A DNA stretch of 64,000 bases from positions 124,001 to 188,000 of the forward strand of contig ML991783.1 in NCBI GenBank assembly GCA_010094025.1, given 5' to 3'. Positions 57,332 through 64,000 of the stretch are shown here, piece by piece. Source of the DNA: Viridothelium virens. Lineage: Eukaryota > Ascomycota > Dothideomycetes > Trypetheliales > Trypetheliaceae. Each line of letters starts with the position of its first letter. Position 1 is the first letter of the stretch. Made by a program: the position numbers and the translations under genes. The notes under the pieces were generated by a model. The model was not told the DNA's origin and did no database searches. It saw only the letters and a program-made list of their open reading frames with translations.

Positions 57332-59890
57332 ATGAAGGTCACCACCTCCATTTTGGGCTTCGGCCTGACCGTCCAGCAAGCCTTGGCTACGGGCTGGACT
57401 GATGCGCCCTCCTTCAATTGCCCAGCAAACACTAACAACCACTGCAACTCCGATCAGTCTTCTGGTTTCAACTGGAGTGGCCTGCAGCCTGGCTCTTTCA
57501 GCGGCTACGGTGGTCTTGGCTTCAGCGGCTTTGAGTGCAAGGACGGCTCCGACAAGCGTGACATCTCGAAGAGAACCGGCTTCCAGTCAAAGTGCATCGC
57601 TGGTAGCATTGGCAAGTCGAGCGGTCCAGCCATCTCCTGCGGCGAGGATCAAGAGGGATTTTCCATTACTGGGTTGCAAGTCTCCTCTGACCAGGACACC
57701 GACGTTGAGTGCCACTACCACATGCCAGACAACAGTATCTGCAAACAGACTTCGCACTGCGCTGCCGGCGGCTCCAACATTGAGAACCACCAGTGCGGTG
57801 GTGCCAAGTCCGTTTCTTTCGTTCTTCCTTCTACTGTACCCCACCAGAGCTGCTCTTTGAGCATCCACAGTATTACCTTCGACTGCAGCACAGCTTCCAG
57901 CACCGTACCTCCCAAATATACGCACACTCCCCCCAGCTACTCCATTAGCTCAGTCCCTGCTACGACCACCCCTGTCACTGTTCCTGAGAGCAGCCCAGCT
58001 ACCTCTCCAAGCGGCAGTTACGGGATTGGTAGCTCGCCCAGCGCCTCTGTCCCAACTGGCAGCGTGTCTGTCTCGCTTAGCATTCCTGCCGTAAACTCAA
58101 CTGGGGTCGCTTCGATCCCAAGCAGTCCTGCGACGACGCCTGCCACTACACCTGCTACTACGCCAGAGACTTCTACAGCGGGCGTCAGCACTCCCGCGAC
58201 AACCCCGGAGACCGGTTCATATAGCATTCCTGAGACGATCACAACCGTCATCGTGCAGACCACACTGACTACCTGCCCGGTCGGCCAAACTGTTACTCAG
58301 GCTGGCTCAACCACTGTGCTCAGCACTCCCAGCGTCTCTACCGTCTACTCTACCACTACTTCCACCATCTGCACCAAATGTACTGCGCTCCCTACTGGCT
58401 ACACCCCATCGGGTTCCGCCCCCGGTGGTTCCTCTCCATCGGGCTCCTCTCCTGCTGGCTCTTCCCCGGCTGGATCTGCTCCCTCAGGCTCAGCTCCTGC
58501 CGGTTCCGCCCCCGCCTACTCTGCTCCTTCTGGCTCTGCTCCAGCGGGCTCCGTTCCTGCATCCGCTGGCGCCTCTTCTTCCAGCGCTCCAGCAGTCCCT
58601 GCCCCTTCAGCTCCCTGCCCAAGCGTGTTGCCTCAATGTTTGAATACCTGGCAGTGGATGTCTGGATGCAAGGACAACACGGACAAGGACTGCTTCTGCC
58701 AGAACGCTGACTACACTACTCAAGTCGTACAGTGCGTTTCTGCCTACGGTGCGGACAATGCTGAGATTCAAGCTGCTCTGAACTACTTTGCGGGTATCTG
58801 TGCTCAGTACATCCCCCAGAACCCAGCCATCATCACTGCCTGCCCATCCAGCATTAGCCTTGGCGGTGCTCCCCAGCCATCCAGCCCTGCTGGTGGCTCC
58901 CCGTCGAGCGAGGGTGCGTCGGTGCCTGCGTCAGTTCCTGCATCCGTCCCCACGTCCGCTCCTGTCTCCAGCCCTGCGGTCGCTCCTTCTCCTTCCACCG
59001 TCTATTCCACCCAGGAGATCACGGTCACCAGCTGCGGTCCTGAGGTCACCAACTGCCCTGCATCTTCTACCGTCGTCAAGACCAGCTCCATCCCAGTCTC
59101 GGTCATCCCAGTCTCCGCCCCTACCTCCGCCGGCGCTTCTGTTCCTGCATCTGTTCCCGCAGGATCCTCACCCGCGGGTTCTGCCCCAGCATACTCTGCA
59201 CCTGCTGGGTCTGCACCTGCTGGATCTGCGCCCGCTGGATCTGCACCGGCTGGGTCTGCACCGGCTGGGTCTGCGCCCGCTGGATCTGCTCCTGCTGCGT
59301 CTGCGCCTGCTGGCTCAGCTCCCGCGAGCTCCTACGCACCCGGCTCTTCTCCAGCTGCCTCCGTGCCCGCCTCTGCTGGCGCTTCGACCCCGGTTGCTTC
59401 CGTCCCTGCCTCCGCTGGTGCTTCAACTCCAGCTGCTAGCCAGCCTGTGACCACCGTCACCGTTTCCACCAGTGTCGTTGTTCCGTGCACCTACAGCACT
59501 GGTTCTTCAGCTGGCGCGACTATCCCCGGTAGCTCCACTACCCAGGGCCTCACTACCACCCTCACCATCCCGCAGGTGCAGTTCACCACCTCCACTGTCA
59601 CCGCTGCTGGCACTACCTCTGCATCTGCTGGGCTGGCTGCCGGTACCCCGGCGCCTGCCTCTGCGGGCGCTACGACCGGTGCTGCTGGTGCTGCTGGCTC
59701 TGCTGTGCCAACGAGCTTCGCTACCATCCCCAGCGGTGTCGCTGGTGCCACGGGCTCATACCCCAAGGTGACTGCCAAGCCAAGCAGCTCTGCGCCCATC
59801 CCGGGCAACGCGAGCGCGGGTGTGCAGAACCAGGCGAGCGGATTCCTGCTCAGTGCCGCGATTGCGGCTGCTGTGGCTTTCTTCATGTAA
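57332..59890 (+). CDS. GPI-anchored CFEM-domain cell-wall protein
   Basis: A single exon of 852 residues. Signal peptide about 1-19. An N-terminal Cys-rich domain (about 20-190, eleven Cys) has a KRDISKR dibasic segment near residue 75. Ser/Thr/Pro-rich linkers carry TTVIVQTTLTTCP-type motifs. The CFEM domain (about 427-505) has the eight-Cys pattern from CPSVLPQC through DCFC to the final Cys in ITAC. A second linker has tandem AGSAP repeats (about 620-665). The end is a GPI signal: SGFLLSAAIAAAVAFFM preceded by small residues. CFEM proteins bind haem or act at the host or wall surface; haem use here is inference. The highly C-ending codon use suggests strong expression. Confidence 0.93.
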   Translation: MKVTTSILGFGLTVQQALATGWTDAPSFNCPANTNNHCNSDQSSGFNWSGLQPGSFSGYGGLGFSGFECKDGSDKRDISKRTGFQSKCIAGSIGKSSGPAISCGEDQEGFSITGLQVSSDQDTDVECHYHMPDNSICKQTSHCAAGGSNIENHQCGGAKSVSFVLPSTVPHQSCSLSIHSITFDCSTASSTVPPKYTHTPPSYSISSVPATTTPVTVPESSPATSPSGSYGIGSSPSASVPTGSVSVSLSIPAVNSTGVASIPSSPATTPATTPATTPETSTAGVSTPATTPETGSYSIPETITTVIVQTTLTTCPVGQTVTQAGSTTVLSTPSVSTVYSTTTSTICTKCTALPTGYTPSGSAPGGSSPSGSSPAGSSPAGSAPSGSAPAGSAPAYSAPSGSAPAGSVPASAGASSSSAPAVPAPSAPCPSVLPQCLNTWQWMSGCKDNTDKDCFCQNADYTTQVVQCVSAYGADNAEIQAALNYFAGICAQYIPQNPAIITACPSSISLGGAPQPSSPAGGSPSSEGASVPASVPASVPTSAPVSSPAVAPSPSTVYSTQEITVTSCGPEVTNCPASSTVVKTSSIPVSVIPVSAPTSAGASVPASVPAGSSPAGSAPAYSAPAGSAPAGSAPAGSAPAGSAPAGSAPAGSAPAASAPAGSAPASSYAPGSSPAASVPASAGASTPVASVPASAGASTPAASQPVTTVTVSTSVVVPCTYSTGSSAGATIPGSSTTQGLTTTLTIPQVQFTTSTVTAAGTTSASAGLAAGTPAPASAGATTGAAGAAGSAVPTSFATIPSGVAGATGSYPKVTAKPSSSAPIPGNASAGVQNQASGFLLSAAIAAAVAFFM
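59201..59325 (+). repeat. 15-nt coding minisatellite (AGSAP)
   Basis: Roughly eight imperfect 15-nt units, each encoding Ala-Gly-Ser-Ala-Pro, lie in the second linker of the CFEM gene. A looser array of similar units lies at about 58405-58560. Confidence 0.85.
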
Positions 59891-61753
59891 ATACTGCTTT
59901 TACACGAAGAGACGCCGAAAAGTTCTACCTTAAGCATCGAAATGCGGGTAGTCTCTGTACATTAACATAGCGATTTTTCTGTTTTGTCACTTGATTTCGA
60001 ACTTAATGCATTGTATGCGCTTTTTCATGGGCATGGAATAGAAGAACTAGCGGGCATCATGTGAAGACACGGCGTTGGATAGCCTGGCTGAGATACCACA
60101 TCAAGGAAAGATGAACTGCCCATGGTTTTGGTTTCATGACTCTCCTTAACGGAAGATTGGAGGATAGGATATGGAATCCACTTGGGGCATTTTATCTGTA
60201 CGCATAGTAAATAATGGAGAAGCAAACTACTTGTGATCAAATGAATAGACTGCATAGCTATGTGATCGTGAAACACTGATTGTTCCTAGTGTTCTTGGCA
60301 TACGACAGTCTTCTCGTAAATCAAAGAGACTGGTGACCACAGTTGAGCGTGGTTTAGTGTCTATGGAAATTGGATACCATTGCGGTTCGGATCTCATGGA
60401 ATTCCTACCGAGCCAAGTTCTGGACTTTGGGAACGAATTATTGAAGAGGAACGGCCCGGACTTGGTGGGGTATAGGATATGCGATCAGGTACATAATACT
60501 TCGAGACCTCCGTACGGAGTAGATCCCAACGTGATCAGATAACACGGGGTTGTGATGACAGTCCTTCACCGAACATAGCAGTTCGCCCTGAGGAGTTTGA
60601 GTTAACAACGTCGGAACTGCGGTTGCATTTTCTGCATATTAGTTCGTGGTCGATTTAAGCTTAGAATACCCTGCAAATGTCGAGTCCACATTAGATGATT
60701 TTCCACGAAACGGCTTCGAAACACTTTCGCCCCGAGCTACTCCGTACACACGAAGCATTGTGTAGCAGTAAGATGCATGCCGTCACCTTGATGTGATAGC
60801 GCACTAGAGCGAACCAGCACTCTGCATTCGGGGTGAGTAAGGTTCACACTTCTCTACGCCGTCGATGATAGTTCGTGCGTGGAGTTCAGTCCTGCTGATG
60901 CACGCAAAATTCGGCTTTACAAAATCAGCCCTTCCATCTTGTGGGGGGCAGGAGGATTCCAACGTGACAGCGTCGATCGTCACTTCCATTCTGCGGCTGG
61001 CGCAAGATATGTCAAAAGAGTCAAAAGAGGCCTTTAAGTTCAAGGCTGACAGGGCGGAGAAGGTGAGATGTCGGGGCCCAACGGATAGAGGAAATAGCTC
61101 GCACATCTACACCTCCATTCGGCATGGTTAGCTTGAGTTGGTACGGTACCTGACTTGACGCGCGACGCAGGGACGCGTGCACCTGCCCTGATTTCTTCGC
61201 GAGTTCATCGTCGTGAGCATCCTGCAGCCCCCCGAGTTCCTTGGGAGGTCCGAGACGAGGCAGCTACGTCTTGGCCAACGAAAAAGCAGCTTCTCCTGAT
61301 GACCAACGCCGGGACCGTGAGGCAAAATCTGAGCGAAGGTATGAGACCACGGAGTAGCGATGCTCAGACATATCAATTTCTCCTCTCGCTTCGCGGGGGG
61401 TTCTGCACGCATGGTGGTCCTCTATTCGGGTGTGTAGCCTTGGAAGTGCCTTCTTCCCAATAATTCGACCCTTTCCTAGGCCTTGCGACTGGATCAGTGT
61501 CGATGGCTCCTGAGTACTTTGTAACCAACTCGGATCGGGCCCGTGGGTGAAGTGATCGACGCGGCAATTGCTGTCTCAGAAACTGCAAGAGGCTTGTTTG
61601 CTCACCAGATGGAAGAAGAAATCACATCTCGCCTTCAGCAGTAGTTATAATTAATGAATTGCCCTTGTAATCGTGTGTCTTGTCATCGTGGCTATTGCCA
61701 ATCTCCCTGTACTCCGTACTCGGTACGGCACTCCAATAATGCCGGGAAAAACC
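59891..61753. other. intergenic with TACGGAGTA motifs
   Basis: 1.86 kb between two plus-strand genes. The 9-mer occurs at 60513-60521, where it is half of a perfect CTCCGTACGGAG palindrome (60508-60519 region), at 60738-60746 and at 61710-61718. The last copy is about 40 nt before the TBC gene start. No gene recognised. Confidence 0.55.
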
Positions 61754-64000
61754 ATGGCGGCAGCAATTTTATCTCCCAGATACGACAAACCACTGCCCCT
61801 GCTACCTCTAACGCCCCACGTTGCCTCGGACCTCATTCCAGCGCCTCTCTCTCCCACTAAGGACCATGAAAACCATGGCTCTTCGAACCATATCGTGCAT
61901 CAGTTCGAGAGCGCGACCCACCACCGTCGTATGAGATCAGATTCCCCAGCTCGAGTCAGATACTTCGGTCAGGATACAGATCCGTACAACGCCCTTCCCA
62001 AAGTACCTCCACTCTTTCTACCTCGTCATAAACCCTCGCTGGAGCGTATGCAAGCGAACAAGATTCGTGAAAGAGCAGTCACCCCAATAGACAGCGGTTA
62101 TGCTTCGACCAACTTTGCCGAGCTCCCAGGTTCTGAAGTTCCAACGACGTTCCAACAAAGAAAGATGTTGCAGAGTACCGAAACCGCTGTCCTCGATGAA
62201 CAGCCTTTGACGCTCGCGGGCAAAATAACATACAAAAGCAATTTGTCGGGAAAATTGTCAGCTAGGTCATCGGTGACCAGCATACGTCGACAGGGATCGC
62301 AGGATGCATTAAGAGGGACTTCCCCTTCGCAATCGTCTACACGTTCGTTACGCACCTCCAAGTCCATACCAGAAAAGCTCTCGAGTCGCTATGAACACCG
62401 AAATTTTTCAGCGCCAACCCCGAACCGGCCGAATCGAGTCAACACCTCTCGAGAAATGCGACGCCCATCTCCGCCTCGAAGACATCCGTTACATTCAGAA
62501 CAATATGCGGCGGAGGTTCGGCCGAGCTTCTACTCCAACCTTACCAATGGCTCTAGCATTAACGATACAACTGCAACTGACCGCAGTAGCGTGATGACGG
62601 GGCAAAGCTCGCAAAGTGATTTGCCAGTAATTGTTGCAAGTCGACCACCAACAGCGTATGGAGAAGAGTTGAGTGTGGAGGACGCGATTGCAATGTACAT
62701 TGAGGGCTTTGAGACGGACAAAGAAGTTGAAAAACAAGTACTGGAGGAGGACCGAGATCTCATTATACCGGGAACAATGGAAGCTCCACCTGCACTACAA
62801 GTTCCAAAGAAGCCTCCAGCGCCGAGTCGTGTCCACCGTCGAAGCCTCTCCACTGGTGTACTCGAGCGCAGTCTCCAGATGCCCCAGAGACCATCGACAG
62901 CCAAAAACCTTTCCCCCCCTCCTCCCGGGCCCATTGTCCGCTCGTCTACCGAAATCGTCTCCACCGAAATCCCGCCTCCCATCGAAGCACTTCGTTCCGC
63001 CGCTTTCCCCTCCATTCCCAAACCTTCCTCACGAGATCGCTATGGCTTCAAGAAGTCAACACAATATGTCACCGAGTCCGAATATGATGCATGGAATGCT
63101 ACGTACAATGTCTACCTAGATCGTCGTAAAAAGAAATGGATAGAGTTCATGGGTCGCGAAGGTTTACTCGTCAACCGCCGTCTGGATAAGGAAATACCTG
63201 TTAGATTCCCTGCACGAAGCGATAAGACTAAAAGATACATCAGGAAAGGCGTTCCCCCTGAATGGCGCGGTGCAGCTTGGTTCTGGTACGCTGGAGGTCC
63301 CGAACGATTACGAAAGCACTCGGACCTCTATCCCGATCTCGTACGCCGCATTGAAGCCGGCAAGCTCAGTGAAAGCGATGGAGAACATATCGAGCGTGAC
63401 CTCTTTCGCACCTTCCCCGACAACATCCGCTTCAAACCCGACAGCAGCCCCAACCCTCCTCCCATCCCCTCCGCTCACGACATGCAACAACAAAGCATCG
63501 ACGCCTCAGCCCACGACTCTGTCCTCTCCAACACCAACCCCAATGCAAACCTCAACATCGAAACCCCACTCATCCGCTCCCTCCGACGCGTCCTCCAAGC
63601 CTTCGCCATCCACTGCCCCCACATCGGCTACTGCCAGTCGCTCAACTTCCTCGCCGCCCTCCTCCTACTCCTGCTCAACGGCGACGAAGAAAAATCCTTC
63701 CACCTGCTCTGCATCATGACCTCAATCCACCTACCCGGCACGCACGGCACCTCGCTCGAGGGCGCAAACGTCGACATCGCGGTGCTGATGTCGCTGCTCA
63801 AGGAGACGCTGCCTCGAGTGTGGACCGCGGTGAACGACGTGCGAACAGGGGACCCGCAGACGGCGACGCGGCTGCCGACGGTGTCGCTGGCGACGACGAG
63901 CTGGTTCATGAGCGTGTTTGTCGGGACGCTGCCGATCGAGACGGTGCTGCGGGTGTGGGATGTGCTCTTCTACGAGGGCAGCAAGACGCTGTTTCGGGTG
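61754..64000 (+). CDS. TBC-domain RabGAP, Msb3/Gyp3-like (partial, runs off the edge)
   Basis: One uninterrupted frame starts at MAAAILSPRYDKPLPL and stays open to the window end (749 codons seen). The first 420 residues are disordered and rich in Ser, Pro and Arg. A conserved entry block RYGFKKSTQYVTESEYDAW and RRKKKWIEFMGREG precedes the TBC domain, which starts at RKGVPPEWRGAAWFWYAGG. The arginine finger motif IERDLFR and glutamine finger YCQSLNF are both present, so the GAP is expected to be active. The block order resembles yeast Msb3/Msb4, which act on Sec4 and other Rabs in exocytosis. The C-terminus is outside the window. Confidence 0.9.
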   Translation, partial: MAAAILSPRYDKPLPLLPLTPHVASDLIPAPLSPTKDHENHGSSNHIVHQFESATHHRRMRSDSPARVRYFGQDTDPYNALPKVPPLFLPRHKPSLERMQANKIRERAVTPIDSGYASTNFAELPGSEVPTTFQQRKMLQSTETAVLDEQPLTLAGKITYKSNLSGKLSARSSVTSIRRQGSQDALRGTSPSQSSTRSLRTSKSIPEKLSSRYEHRNFSAPTPNRPNRVNTSREMRRPSPPRRHPLHSEQYAAEVRPSFYSNLTNGSSINDTTATDRSSVMTGQSSQSDLPVIVASRPPTAYGEELSVEDAIAMYIEGFETDKEVEKQVLEEDRDLIIPGTMEAPPALQVPKKPPAPSRVHRRSLSTGVLERSLQMPQRPSTAKNLSPPPPGPIVRSSTEIVSTEIPPPIEALRSAAFPSIPKPSSRDRYGFKKSTQYVTESEYDAWNATYNVYLDRRKKKWIEFMGREGLLVNRRLDKEIPVRFPARSDKTKRYIRKGVPPEWRGAAWFWYAGGPERLRKHSDLYPDLVRRIEAGKLSESDGEHIERDLFRTFPDNIRFKPDSSPNPPPIPSAHDMQQQSIDASAHDSVLSNTNPNANLNIETPLIRSLRRVLQAFAIHCPHIGYCQSLNFLAALLLLLLNGDEEKSFHLLCIMTSIHLPGTHGTSLEGANVDIAVLMSLLKETLPRVWTAVNDVRTGDPQTATRLPTVSLATTSWFMSVFVGTLPIETVLRVWDVLFYEGSKTLFRV

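Noticed and set aside
1-64000. Transposable elements
   Set aside because: No transposase, reverse transcriptase, terminal repeats or RIP-like AT-rich blocks were seen.

Overview
This window is nuclear DNA of a filamentous ascomycete (Pezizomycotina). The evidence is 50-100 nt GT-AG introns with CTAAC/CTGAC-type branch sites, many uninterrupted or 2-6 exon genes on both strands, and typical fungal families: fungal-type seipin, Atg15, Atg22-like transporter, CFEM/GPI wall protein, GH92 and GH76 secreted proteins, and 'LPxEIR' F-box-like proteins. I cannot place it to class or species. I found no transposon, tRNA, rRNA or CRISPR. Exon structures below were built by hand. Most junctions were accepted because the reading phase closes exactly and the joined protein matches conserved family motifs.

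Layout. 0-12 kb: alpha/beta hydrolase (-), inositol monophosphatase (-, 4 exons), a VPS9-domain Rab5-type GEF (-) divergent from the vacuolar lipase ATG15 (+), and seipin (-). 12-24 kb: a Sch9/S6K-type AGC kinase with an N-terminal C2 domain (-), an F-box-like protein (-), tRNA-dihydrouridine synthase Dus4 (+, 6 exons) and the kinetochore protein NDC80 (+). 25-36 kb: 3-ketoacyl-CoA thiolase (-), a small conserved acidic protein (-), a zinc alcohol dehydrogenase (-), a second F-box-like protein (-) and a secreted GH92 alpha-mannosidase (-). 36-47 kb: an atypical short-chain dehydrogenase (+), an Atg22-like transporter (-), an MFS transporter (+), a degenerate GH76-like secreted protein (+) and a GNAT acetyltransferase (+). 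47-53 kb: an amino-acid permease (-), a PuuE/allantoinase-like polysaccharide-deacetylase-fold hydrolase (-) and an amidase (+) that share a GATA-containing promoter. 52.7-64 kb: a second AGC kinase of the Psk1/S6K type (-), a large GPI-anchored CFEM protein (+), and the first about 750 codons of an Msb3/Gyp3-like TBC RabGAP that runs off the right edge.

How the genes relate. Most of the window is an ordinary core-genome mosaic. Membrane-trafficking, vacuole and lipid-droplet genes recur (VPS9 GEF, ATG15, seipin, ATG22-like, TBC GAP), and two S6K-like kinases (usual TORC1 effectors) lie about 36 kb apart, but nothing shows they are co-regulated. The only local arrangement that looks like a functional module is permease + ureide-type hydrolase + amidase at 47.3-52.6 kb. 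The most unusual non-coding signal is the 9-mer TACGGAGTA/TACTCCGTA, found eight times, always between genes. No clear new biological system is visible; the best leads are listed as findings.
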